A stretch of DNA of 64,000 bases from Metellina segmentata (Eukaryota > Arthropoda > Arachnida > Araneae > Tetragnathidae), in NCBI GenBank assembly GCA_947359465.1, contig OX375882.1, positions 53,318,509-53,382,508 of the forward strand. Direction: 5' to 3'. Shown piece by piece: positions 1-9,526 of the stretch (its first letter is position 1; the number at the start of each line of letters is the position of its first letter). Position numbers and translations under genes: made by a program. The notes below the pieces were generated by a model. That model was not told the DNA's origin and ran no database searches. It saw only the letters and a program-made list of their open reading frames with translations.

Positions 1-1
1 T

Positions 2-1030
2 TCCAAAAGTGAGAACTATGTATTTACTAAGGAATTGTATTCACCTGTAACAAAAGATTCTCCATTGTTTGCCATTGATTGTGAAATGTGTAGGACTGAG
101 ACGGGTCGAAACGAATTGACAAGAGTTGCCATAGTCAATGAAAATCTTGACATTATTTATCATTCACTAGTGAAACCTGATGCACGAATAGTAGATTACA
201 TGACAAAGTTTAGTGGAATAACCAAAGACATGTTAATAAATGTGACTGTAAAGTTGAAAGATGTTCAGAAACATATTCAAGCTATATTGCCTTCTGATGC
301 AATTTTGTGTGGACAGTCGCTGAATTTTGATTTGCATGCATTGCAAATGATACATCCATATGTAATTGATACAAGTATCATTTTCAATCTCAGTGGTATT
401 AGGGCTAAAAAGGATTCATTAAAGCGGCTTACTATGAAGCATCTTAACGAAGACATACAAAATAGCAAGCTTGGTCATAATCCAGTTGAAGATTCTATTG
501 CTAGTATGAAGCTTGTGCTATTGAAGTTAGATAATGCAATTCAGTTTGGAGATGCCTGTCTTGTAAATGATAGCTCCAATAATACAAGTGATGCATTAGA
601 TCAAAATTCTATCAGTAATTCAAAAGCAAAGATATCTGGTGATCAAACACAAGATGGATTTTTTGGTAGACTTTCAAAGTTTTCAAAAACTGTTTGCTTA
701 GTTGGTAATAAGGATTCTCTTGATAAATACATTCCTGCTATGCTTCAAGCTAATGTACAGAAACGTACAAAGCCCAATGTGAATAAAATTAGAAAAGCAA
801 CATTAAAATACATGAATAACTTTGACTTTACAATAAGCCACTTCAATTTTGATTCTGCTAATTTGGGAGAATCCATTTTAGAGTTAAACAACTATGTGAA
901 AGAAATTTATGATTGTTGTGTTGATAAAACAATGTTTATGGTGCTTATATCTGGTGTTAATAAGATCAAATTTGAGGACGTTAAAAGTGGACTATTTTTC
1001 CCTGTTTTGAAAAGACAGCTAAATGAATAA
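2..1030 (+). CDS. REXO5: REXO5-like RNA exonuclease, terminal coding exon (5' part outside window)
   Basis: DEDDh-type 3'-5' RNA exonuclease of the REXO5/NEF-sp family, which trims structured RNA 3' ends in the nucleus or nucleolus (family knowledge). The frame is open from base 2, so this is probably the last exon of a longer gene entering from the left. Counting residues from base 35, the catalytic set is visible: D15 and E17 in the FAIDCEMC motif, D99 in NFDLHAL, and H148 and D153 in GHNPVEDS. The stretch after the first motif (KPDARIVDYMTKFSGIT, then KLKDVQ and MIHPYVIDTS) follows the REXO5 pattern closely. The C-terminal region of about 110 residues corresponds to the position of the RNA-binding domains in vertebrate REXO5 but is too divergent to call an RRM. 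It stops at TGA/TAA near 1028. No disruption is seen and codon use looks normal. An orthologue search would settle REXO5 against REXO1. Confidence 0.88.
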   Translation, partial: SKSENYVFTKELYSPVTKDSPLFAIDCEMCRTETGRNELTRVAIVNENLDIIYHSLVKPDARIVDYMTKFSGITKDMLINVTVKLKDVQKHIQAILPSDAILCGQSLNFDLHALQMIHPYVIDTSIIFNLSGIRAKKDSLKRLTMKHLNEDIQNSKLGHNPVEDSIASMKLVLLKLDNAIQFGDACLVNDSSNNTSDALDQNSISNSKAKISGDQTQDGFFGRLSKFSKTVCLVGNKDSLDKYIPAMLQANVQKRTKPNVNKIRKATLKYMNNFDFTISHFNFDSANLGESILELNNYVKEIYDCCVDKTMFMVLISGVNKIKFEDVKSGLFFPVLKRQLNE

Positions 1031-1113
1031 AAGTATGAGATTTAAAAATTGTTATTTTTGAAAAGTTATGAACAGGTAAACCTGTATTAAAATTACTCTT
1101 TGATCATATTTTT

Positions 1114-1119
1114 AATAAA
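1114..1119 (+). promoter_or_regulatory. candidate polyadenylation signal for the REXO5-like gene
   Basis: An AATAAA hexamer lies about 85 bases after the REXO5 stop codon in AT-rich sequence. Its position suits a short 3' UTR. Because the flank is AT-rich, chance occurrence is possible. Confidence 0.45.
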
Positions 1120-1989
1120 CGCAAATTTTATAAAATTGAAATTCTGTTTTAAGTGTATCCAGTTCATACATTATTTGACAAGTGTTTAGTAGCTTTTAAG
1201 TACCCTAAATAACGAATATTTCATAATTATGCTTTAAAGTCGACAGTAATCTTTCAATGCTCTTTCATTTTTAGTTCTTGTATGGTTTACTAATTTGAAA
1301 ATATAACTGTAACATACTATAAAAATGTCTAGAACATTTAAGACAGGCAGTTATTAAGATTGAAAAGAAAGTACTTCAAATGAAATATAATTTTCAGTCT
1401 AATGCAAGATTTTAATGGGGCTCATGTAATAATAGTCTTAATGAACCAAATTCATAAATTGGATTGTTGGGTAAAGTCCTTTTTAACATTGCATCATGCA
1501 CATCATTTCAATATTTTGTCTCCTAATTTATGGTCACTGGTCAGAATGAATGATAAGACATGAACTTTGGTTCAATCCTAGCAAATGCACTCGCCAATGT
1601 TTTTCAGATATTGTGCCGAAAATTTTATTAGTCTTATACTTTGTTAAGATTCTAATAATTCCATGATTAAAAAATGTTCTGGTACATTTTAATGTAAAGA
1701 ACAAATTTCATTACTTTGAAAACATTTCCCCTTACGATGACTGTGTATTCTGTATACATGAATAGGTACTTATAAAAACAAATATTTATAGATCTAATTA
1801 TCATTCAAATCTGTCTATTGTCAGCTTTTGAATTGCGTGATCCTTCAAGCATTAATTGGCAAGAATGTGGAAATTGAAATACTTCGGTGCATATGTGATT
1901 TTGTATATAGATTTTAGTTCTTATAAAGCTATAAAATTAAATACTTTTTGTAGAATGGTCGCTGCTATATTTTCACTTGTTAATCAGGA
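1120..1989. other. AT-rich 3' flank, no gene seen
   Basis: No reading frame of note, no inverted repeat and no recognised transposon. It is probably the distal 3' UTR or intergenic sequence of the REXO5-like gene. Confidence 0.5.
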
Positions 1990-1992
1990 AGG

Positions 1993-2180
1993 TAATGGTA
2001 ATGGTAATTTTAGTTAACGTCGTACTAGAGCAACACAACGGGCTATTGACGACGGTCCGGGATCAGTCCCTTAAGGGAAAGATCGAGGACAACACCTCGT
2101 AATTTTGAACCACGGTCACATGACGAAGCAACACCTGAGCTGGCACCCCACTCTCTAAACTTCCACGCCAACCCAACTGT
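1993..2180 (-). mobile_element. SINE-A core fragment (tRNA-like head missing)
   Basis: It matches the 3' body of the abundant SINE here. On the + strand it reads as the GTTAACGTCGTACTAGAGC tail, the CTTAAGGG box and the AATTTTGAACCACGGTC box. It stops before the tRNA-derived part, so the head-side portion is absent. A shorter scrap of the same core lies near 2705-2740. Confidence 0.8.
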
Positions 2181-2935
2181 TAATCAGGAAGATCACCAGA
2201 TTTGTAAATTTAAAGATTCATCTACTGGTGCGATATTTGAAAAAATTAATACAAACAGAATATTAAGGTGTTATAACCAAGGACATAAATATTATCTTAA
2301 ATTTAGCCAAATATTTTCTATTGCAAAATTTTTATACATAAAATGTTTTCATGTGTATATTTAAATACAAATCGTTATATTACAGAGCAATATTTATTAA
2401 AAGGGTTAGGAAAGAAGTGGCAATCTTTTTTCAGGTAAAACTTAGAAATTTTTAGGGGACCTGTGGACGATTTTGAGTTGGATTGGTTTTTATGGTACAA
2501 AGGCCATGCTGATCCAAACGTAAGAAGGACAACACAAGTAAAAAAATACCCAGAAGAATCGAATGCTTAGCTTACAACTTTCAAGCTGTTAGCGCAGTGA
2601 GAAAAATCACTGATCCAACCTGCATAAATTTGGGAAAGTAAGCCTGTGAATAAAATGAATTTTGGTTGGTAGAGGAAGTTAAATTTACGTCTCTATGGGG
2701 CAAAATAACGGGCTATTGACGACAGTTCAGTATTGACTCCAAAGAAAATCGATTATTATTATTATTTTTTTTTTGAGGCTTTACATGTTAAACTGAAATG
2801 TTTTCGGTTTGGAAAGTATTTCATAGAAAACTTTTTAAAGGTATTTCCTTTCGGGCCTTTCAAATGACTGCTTTCTCAAAACTAACATTTTGCCACATAC
2901 CTTTTCAGAAAAGCTATCAAATGTCGAACTCTTGG
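2181..2935. other. unassigned intergenic sequence
   Basis: AT-rich and without a supported gene. It contains only a small SINE scrap near 2705. The short open frames here have no recognisable similarity. Confidence 0.4.
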
Positions 2936-2987
2936 GACTACTACTTTAAAAGGGTAATAGACAAATGGAATGCATTGCCAGAAAATA
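2936..2987 (+). mobile_element. CR1-like LINE fragment, left half, split by a mariner
   Basis: It translates to YYFKRVIDKWNALPEN, the conserved tail of a CR1/Jockey-type reverse transcriptase ORF also seen at 16245-16529. The match ends exactly at the TA where the mariner at 2988 begins. The expected continuation (IVNSKGV) is not on the far side of this mariner. It lies, inverted, next to the second mariner at 6283. Confidence 0.75.
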
Positions 2988-4489
2988 CAGGGTGGTCCCG
3001 AATTCATGGTACAAACTTTAATGGTAGGTACAGAACATTGTAACAATGATTTATTGTATAGGAATGTATAGTCGCAAGTGACGCGGTGAGGCGTAAACAG
3101 GGGAAATAAAAGGAAAGAGAAATGGAGTGATCGGTTGGTATCATTGCCGGTAGAGGGCAGTAGATGTCTAGCCGCTGTTGAACATGATGCATCGCAGTAG
3201 GGAAAAGCGCCATTCACAATTGTGCTGCCGTAGACGATGGGTGACTTTACGTATGCAGAAAAAGCAGACATGCATTACATGTACGGCCGTGCAAATGGTA
3301 ACGGCAGAGCTGCGTTACGAATGTATCGCGCGGAGTATCCTGATCGACGAATGCCGGATCATAGAATTTTTCAACGGTTACATCGTCAACTTTGTGAAAC
3401 AGGTGCGTTCGACGTCAACAGACATGGCGCTGGTCGAGTAAGAGCTGTACGCACTCCAAGGCTGGAAGAAAGCATCTTGAACATTGTGGCTGATAGACCC
3501 GAGTCAAGCACAAGAACTGTTGCGCGTGACGTAGGTGTGAGTCATCAGACTGTATGCAGAGTGTTAAACGAAAATCGCTTACACCCCTTCCATTTTCAGA
3601 AAGTACAAGCATTGAATCCGGCAGATTATCTTCGCCGCGTGAACTTCTGCCTGTGGGTGATGCAGCAATGTGCGTTGCAGCCGGATTTCGTAGATTATGT
3701 GCTATTTACAGATGAAGCGACATTTTCACGCGAGGGTGTCTTTAATGCGCACAATTCCCATGTGTGGGCAACCGATAATCCACATGCAACGCGTCGACAT
3801 GCGTTTCAACAACGTTTCAGTATTAATGTGTGGGCTGGTATTGTGAACGACTTTTTGATTGGCCCATACTTACTACCCACGCGGCTCACTGGCGGAAGCT
3901 ATCTTATTTTTCTGAAAGAAGTGTTACCACAACTGCTGCATGATGTTCCGATCGCCATTCGTAACCGCATGTGGTTTCAGCACGATGGGGCGCCAGCACA
4001 CTTCAGCATTGATGTACGGAATTACCTGAATGCCACGTTTGGTACTCGATGGATTGGGCGTGGTGGACCAGTCCCTTGGCCACCCCGATCTCCCGATTTA
4101 TCGAGCCTCGATTACTTTTTATGGGGACATCTAAAGCATCTTGTTTATGAGACTCCAGTTGACTCAGATGAGGATCTCGTCGCTCGCTTATCTGTAGCTG
4201 CTGCAGGTGTGCGTGAAATACCAGGCATCTTTGAACGTGTACGCCAATCGCTCCACCGACGCTGTCAAGCATGTATCGATACTGGTGGACGCAATTTTGA
4301 ACAATTACTGTAAACATGACACTTGTCAACAACGCTTTCAATAAAATCTTTGTTTTTCCTTTCGGCCGTTATTTCCCCTGTTTTCGCCTCACCGCGTCAC
4401 TTGCGACTATACATTCCTATACAATAAATCATTGTTACAATGTCTGTACCTACCATTAAAGTTTGTACCATGAATTCGGGACCACCCTG
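2988..4489 (+). mobile_element. DD41D mariner-like transposon, copy A (complete)
   Basis: A complete element bounded by TA (2986-2987 and 4490-4491), with terminal inverted repeats of about 121 bp starting CAGGGTGGTC (2988-3109 and 4369-4489). The repeats differ at only a few positions. One open frame fills the interior. A near-identical copy lies inverted at 6284-7786. The flanking TA pairs belong to different host sequences, as explained in the findings. Confidence 0.93.
3237..4313 (+). CDS. intact mariner transposase, DD41D type
   Basis: A 358-residue IS630/Tc1/mariner transposase that cuts and pastes the surrounding element. The N-terminal half (about residues 1-115) is a helix-turn-helix region. 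The DDE/D core carries D159 (LFTDE), D250 (WFQHDGAPAH) and D292 (SPDLSSLDYFLWG), leaving 41 residues between the second and third acids, so DD41D. The frame runs unbroken to a TAA just inside the right terminal repeat. An upstream frame overlaps the start, but this ATG gives the full family-length N-terminus. Length and motifs are consistent with a functional enzyme. Whether it is expressed cannot be told from sequence. The inverted copy at 6460-7537 is the same protein broken by one inserted base. Confidence 0.92.
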   Translation: MGDFTYAEKADMHYMYGRANGNGRAALRMYRAEYPDRRMPDHRIFQRLHRQLCETGAFDVNRHGAGRVRAVRTPRLEESILNIVADRPESSTRTVARDVGVSHQTVCRVLNENRLHPFHFQKVQALNPADYLRRVNFCLWVMQQCALQPDFVDYVLFTDEATFSREGVFNAHNSHVWATDNPHATRRHAFQQRFSINVWAGIVNDFLIGPYLLPTRLTGGSYLIFLKEVLPQLLHDVPIAIRNRMWFQHDGAPAHFSIDVRNYLNATFGTRWIGRGGPVPWPPRSPDLSSLDYFLWGHLKHLVYETPVDSDEDLVARLSVAAAGVREIPGIFERVRQSLHRRCQACIDTGGRNFEQLL

Positions 4490-5520
4490 TATTAAAAAAA
4501 AGTTATCGCCGCCGCCGCAGGATTGAAAACTTTGTTGTTTAGCTCGATTCTTAGACTATTTCCCGAGAAAGTACTAATCGGCAAAAAACGAAATTAACAT
4601 GGTTTGTTCTTCATCGTATTCCCTGGACAGTTAAGATTTTTTGGGGCTATTATTATTAGTTTAGGGTTTTTATTAAGTGTCAAAATTGAAGAAGCGAAAT
4701 TTCTTCCGCGAGTAAGCAAAACACATACAAATTTTCAGTCTTCAGCCGTGAGTTTTTTTTTTAAAGAGTACCTCTCAACTTAAATTTTTGCAGCTCGTCG
4801 AGTTTTTTTTTAAATTTCAATTTGGTTCTTGATAATATTTTTTTGAAATTCGGGAAAAATCGGGACACTTTTGTTACTTTTTTTAAAACTGCCGTATCTA
4901 TATTTTATTACAATTAGGTTTTAATTTTTAAAATATCGCAGTATACCTCAGAATGTACTCTTTCTTACGGTACTATTATTTTTGAAATAGGTTAATAATT
5001 AAATTGGATGCGATCAAAAGTTGGTCATACAAAATTCGGAATCTTTGGATAGTTTCGCTACTTTTTGTTACAACCGTTATATCTACAAAAAAAAAGCATT
5101 ACTTTTTTAATTTGAGAACATCACTGAATACATTACATTACACTCTTTCTTATGGTACAATTATTTTTAAAATTGGTTAATAAATAAAATCGATGCAATT
5201 AAAAGTGGGTCATACAATTTTCGGAACTTTCACAGATCGTAATTTCCGATACAAAACTAAAACTGTCATATCCATATCGTATTACTATTAGTTTTTAATC
5301 TTGAAAATATCGCAGATTTCCTCAGAATATACTCTTTCCTACGGTACAATTATTTTTAAAATTGGTTCATAAATAAATTTGATGCAATCAAAAGTTGGTG
5401 ACACAAATTTCGTATTTTTTATTTCGTGGAGGGTTGTATTCTTGACTATCGGGTTTGCCAGATATCAAATTTATCGTAGCAACAATTGCCATAAAAACGT
5501 TTTGTTTTTATTTGGCGAGG
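4490..5520 (+). mobile_element. non-autonomous Helitron fragment with internal tandem units
   Basis: It matches the Helitron at 50909-51598 from its first bases: TATTAAAAAAAG, then the GCCGCCGC and GAGAAAGTACTAATCGG blocks, on to TTTATTTGGCGAGG. Its own 5' tip (TCTCTATA) is not here but at 7787-7796, separated by the inversion described in the findings. A block of about 185 bp occurs three times in diverged form (about 4886-5050, 5058-5230, 5259-5445) where the 50.9 kb copy has one. A SINE interrupts it at 5521. Confidence 0.72.
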
Positions 5521-5833
5521 TAATTGGTAATTTAGTTAACGTCGTATTAGAGCAACACAACGGGCTATTGACGACGGTCCGGGATCAGTCCCTTAAGGGA
5601 AAGATCCGAGGACAACACTTAGTAATTTTGAACCACGGTCAGATGACGAAGCAACACCTGAGCTGGCACCCCACTCTCCAAACTTCCACGCCAACCCAAC
5701 GTGAGGACTTTCGGCCATGACAGATTTATGGTGCACCAGCCGCCTCTACACCATACGCTTACAAACATCCATGCCCGAACCCGGAACCTTCCGATCTAGT
5801 GGCTAACACCTTAACCACTATACCGGTTGGTCA
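5521..5833 (-). mobile_element. SINE-A, nearly full length
   Basis: The tRNA-like head is at the right, read on the minus strand from GACCAACCGGTATAGTGG. The core and the TAACGTCGTA tail lie to the left. The B box region has lost about 10 bases relative to other copies, so its internal promoter is probably dead. It sits inside the Helitron fragment. No clear target duplication is seen. Confidence 0.85.
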
Positions 5834-6162
5834 ACGTACTAAAAATGAAAAAAAAAAAAAAAAAAAAAACGTTAGACATGCTTATTGTTTTATTTACCCT
5901 ACCTACCTCTAATTAAAGCTGACAAATATTTCGGACAAGCAATTTTTCAGTTTGGTTTTTTATGGAAATATACATATATTATAGCTCCTTGTTTAAAAAG
6001 GGTCCATGTCCAAATTCGCGGATTTTGAGTACATCGAAAAGTAAATTTTGTTATATTTAAAAATTAGATGCAATATCAAAACTTAACTAAATGGACCATT
6101 GATACCAAGATAGATTTAAATAAGAAACAAAAGTCGGGATTGAAACATATTACAAATACAAA
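5834..6162. other. unassigned sequence with a 21-base poly(A) run
   Basis: An A run of about 21 bases follows the SINE near 5849, and then AT-rich sequence. No gene or recognisable element. Confidence 0.4.
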
Positions 6163-6283
6163 TATTGACGACCAGCTACAGGCTCAAGCCCAACAAGGCT
6201 GGTCCTTTGTTTAAGAATTCCTCAATTCCCACTGCCTATCCAATTGTATCTTAAATTCGTACACTCCCTTTGAATTAACTATA
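6163..6283 (-). mobile_element. CR1-like LINE fragment, right half (inverted)
   Basis: On the minus strand it begins TATAGTTAATTCAAAGGG, encoding the VNSKGVYEFKIQLD tail, and ends in the short ATTTG-repeat 3' terminus shared with the LINEs at 16181 and 20646. It abuts the second mariner at its TA. It is the missing continuation of the LINE half at 2936-2987. Confidence 0.75.
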
Positions 6284-7786
6284 CAGGGTGGTCCCGAATT
6301 CATGGACAAACTTTAATGGTAGGTACAGGACATTGTAACAATGATTTATTGTATAGGAATGTATAGTCGCAAGTGACGCGGTGAGGCGAAAACAGGGGAA
6401 ATAACGGCCGAAAGGAAAAACAAAGATTTTATTGAAAGCGTTGTTGACAAGTGTCATGTTTACAGTAATTGTTCAAAATTGCGTCCACCAGTATCGATAC
6501 ATGCTTGACAGCGTCGGTGGAGCGATTGGCGTACACGTTCAAAGATGCCTGGTATTTCACGCACACCTGCAGCAGCTACAGATAAGCGAGCGGACGAGAT
6601 CCTCATCTGAGTCAACTGGAGTCTCATAAACAAGATGCTTTAGATGTCCCCATAAAAAGTAATCGAGGCTCGATAAATCGGGAGATCGGGGTGGCCAAGG
6701 GACTGGTCCACCACGCCCAATCCATCGAGTACCAAACGTGGCATTCAGGTAATTCCGTACATCAATGCTGAAGTGTGCTGGCGCCCCATCGTGCTGAAAC
6801 CACATGCGGTTACGAATGGCGATCGGAACATCATGCAGCAGTTGTGGTAACACTTCTTTCAGAAAAATAAGATAGCTTCCGCCAGTGAGCCGCGTGGGTA
6901 GTAAGTATGGGCCAATCAAAAAGTCGTTCACAATACCAGCCCACACATTAATACTGAAACGTTGTTGAAACGCATGTCGACGCGTTGCATGTGGATTATC
7001 GGTTGCCCACACATGGGAATTGTGCGCATTAAAGACACCCTCGCGTGAAAATGTCGCTTCATCTGTAAATAGCACATAATCTACGAAATCCGGCTGCAAC
7101 GCACATTGCTGCATCACCCACAGGCAGAAGTTCACGCGGCGAAGATAATCTGCCGGATTCAATGCTTGTACTTTCTGAAAATGGAAGGGGTGTAAGCGAT
7201 TTTCGTTTAACACTCTGCATACAGTCTGATGACTCACACCTACGTCACGCGCAACAGTTCTTGTGCTTGACTCGGGTCTATCAGCCACAATGTTCAAGAT
7301 GCTTTCTTCCAGCCTTGGAGTGCGTACAGCTCTTACTCGACCAGCGCCATGTCTGTTGACGTCGAACGCACCTGTTTCACAAAGTTGACGATGTAACCGT
7401 TGAAAAATTCTATGATCCGGCATTCGTCGATCAGGATACTCCGCGCGATACATTCGTAACGCAGCTCTGCCGTTACCATTTGCACGGCCGTACATGTAAT
7501 GCATGTCTGCTTTTTCTGCATACGTAAAGTCACCCATCGTCTACGGCAGCACAATTGTGAATGGCGCTTTTCCCTACTGCGATGCATCATGTTCAACAGC
7601 GGCTAGACATCTACTGCCCTCTACCGGCAATGATACCAACCGATCACTCCATTTCTCTTTCCTTTTATTTCCCCTGTTTACGCCTCACCGCGTCACTTGC
7701 GACTATACATTCCTATACAATAAATCATTGTTACAATGTTCTGTACCTACCATTAAAGTTTGTACCATGAATTCGGGACCACCCTG
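6284..7786 (-). mobile_element. DD41D mariner-like transposon, copy B (inverted)
   Basis: Same element as copy A in the opposite orientation, bounded by TA (6282-6283 and 7787-7788), with the same terminal repeats. Identity is very high along the whole length. This points to recent transposition of one family. Confidence 0.93.
6460..7537 (-). pseudogene. mariner transposase with a single-base frameshift
   Basis: Residue-for-residue copy of the transposase at 3237-4313 up to about residue 315. There an extra C (CTCGTCCGCTC against CTCGTCGCTC in copy A, near 6592) shifts the frame and truncates the open frame at 326 residues. The three catalytic acids lie upstream of the break, so only the C-terminal 40 residues or so are lost. 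The end given here is the position matching copy A's stop codon. Confidence 0.9.
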
Positions 7787-7788
7787 TA

Positions 7789-8505
7789 TAGAGATAAATT
7801 TAAATATAACTAATTTACCAGTTATGGTCCTAGAAATTTAGTTATGGTCATACTAAACATTCGTAATGCTCATCCTAGGTGAATCTTACAATTTTCATAA
7901 AATACACGAAAGTATTCAATAATATTAATCTTTATTGTTGCTTACTACAGTCCTCAATTTATTGTTTAATATAATTAATCAACACTCGTTACAGAAAATA
8001 TTTTCAATGTCATCTGCTTCAGCATATTGAAAACATGTGGGACAAACAATATCTCTTTCATCATCACTGTCTGGTAAATTCTCTTCGAATTCTCTGATGA
8101 TCATTTTGTTGCATAAGCTGCGTTTAAAACCCTTCAATTTTACGTTAAATGCACACTTCTAGTACAGCCTAAGTGACTCCAGAATTTTTGAAAGTTTCCC
8201 CCTAAAAGACTCAGGCAAAAACTAATGATTCATTTTTACATTAACATTACTTTTTATTTACAACGTTAATCTATCCTTTACCTTTCTTTTCTAAGTTTTC
8301 CTTCTTGTTTCTGCCTTCCTCTTTCTTTTTTGCATTTTTCTTTCTTTCAATTTTATTTCTTCCTTTTTTTTGTTTTCTTTGGATAAATGAAAAAGTTGTC
8401 GCTGTCGAGAAGAGATGTCAAAACGGTACATTCCGCTTTGGAGAATCAGGCCAATGCAGAATTTTTGCAAAGGCACTATTTTATAATCAAACGATATAAA
8501 ATAGT
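7789..8505. other. mostly unassigned; small Cys-motif remnant on minus strand
   Basis: The first bases complete a Helitron 5' tip (see findings). On the minus strand about 8125-7977 reads as a short frame ending in DIVCPTCFQYAEADDIENIFCNEC and a stop. The paired cysteines resemble the C-terminal zinc motif of some transposases, but the family cannot be named. The remainder is low-complexity T/C-rich sequence. Confidence 0.3.
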
Positions 8506-8719
8506 GCTGACCAACCGATCTAGAGGTTAAGATGTTGACCTCTGGATCGGAAGGTACCTGGTTCGTATCCGGGGCCAGGGCAAGGATGTAAATTGTGCTG
8601 TCCTTTGTTAGGGGCAATGACGGTCCTCCCACTGTGTGTTCCTTCACAAGTGGCAATCACTTCCGGCCTTGTAGTGGCCAATGATTAAGTTCATATGTAC
8701 CCGCCATTAGAAAAAAAAA
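8506..8719 (+). mobile_element. SINE-B (head 1 with a second type of body)
   Basis: A tRNA-like head (GACCAACC...GTTAAGATG, B box region GGTTCGTATCC) is followed by a body unlike SINE-A: the GGGGCAATGACGGTCCTCCCA block, the CTTCACAAGTGGC block, and CCGCCATTAG with an A-run tail. Relatives are at 27931-28197 and 43419-43684. No convincing target duplication was found here. Confidence 0.75.
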
Positions 8720-8747
8720 TACTATAAATCACCTAAAAATTAAGGAT

Positions 8748-9032
8748 AACACCACGTAAATTTGAACCACGGTCAGACGACAATCCGGGTAAGGTAATTT
8801 CATTAACTTCATACTACATCAACACAACAGGCTATTGCCGATGGTCCGGGTAATTGGGAATGTTAATTTTAGTTAACGTCGTACTAGAGAAACACAACGG
8901 GTTATTGACGACGGTCCGGGATCAGTCCCTTAAGGGAAAGATCCGAGGACAACACCTCGTAATTTTGAACCACGGTCAGATGACGAAGCAACACCTGAGC
9001 TGGCACATCGGTCCGGGATCAATCCCCTAAGG
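8748..9032 (-). mobile_element. nested SINE-A core fragments, left of a hAT insertion
   Basis: At least three partial cores lie end to end (GAACCACGGTCAGA and AACACAACGGGCTATTG boxes repeated), each without a head. The array is cut at 9032 inside a CCCTAAGG sequence by the hAT at 9033-13064 and resumes at 13065. Confidence 0.75.
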
Positions 9033-9526
9033 CAGTGGTCCCCAACCCCCGGTCCGTGGGTCAAATGGTTCCGGGCCGCCAAAGGAACATTGTATTATTT
9101 CCATTTTATTTACTGTTTTCCATTTTATCTCGGGTTCGTGCGACTTTCCATCGTCAAGAGGTTAACGGGGAGCTGAGAGACGTCACCTAAGGCCGCACCA
9201 ATACCGCGCAAGCTCAAAATATCGTGATATCGGGGCGGTTTTGGATGAAGTCTGAAGCTGAGCGGCTGCAAGCGGCATTGGCATTGTAGCTTTGGTAAAA
9301 AAAAGTGTGTATCGCTCCTCTCTGTACACCGGAACTTTCTGATGTGTAACAGTAATTGGTGTACAAGTATATTTGGGTGTTTGCTCAAATTTAACCCTCA
9401 AATTAGCAAAAATGAGTACGAAATAGACGTCTTTAGAAAGTTTCATTGGGAAAAAGAAAAGGGCCCAGTTAAGAGACAGAAGAAGAGCCTTCAACATCAA
9501 AGAAACATGTAACTTTTAACAGACAA

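Noticed and set aside
2882..3441. Overlapping open frames on both strands at the start of mariner copy A, repeated at 7333-7841
   Set aside because: They are shadows of the terminal repeat and transposase frame. Neither strand shows an independent protein family.
4003..4341. Minus-strand frame of 112 codons opposite the mariner transposase
   Set aside because: It is the antisense of the conserved DDE region. The + frame explains the conservation.
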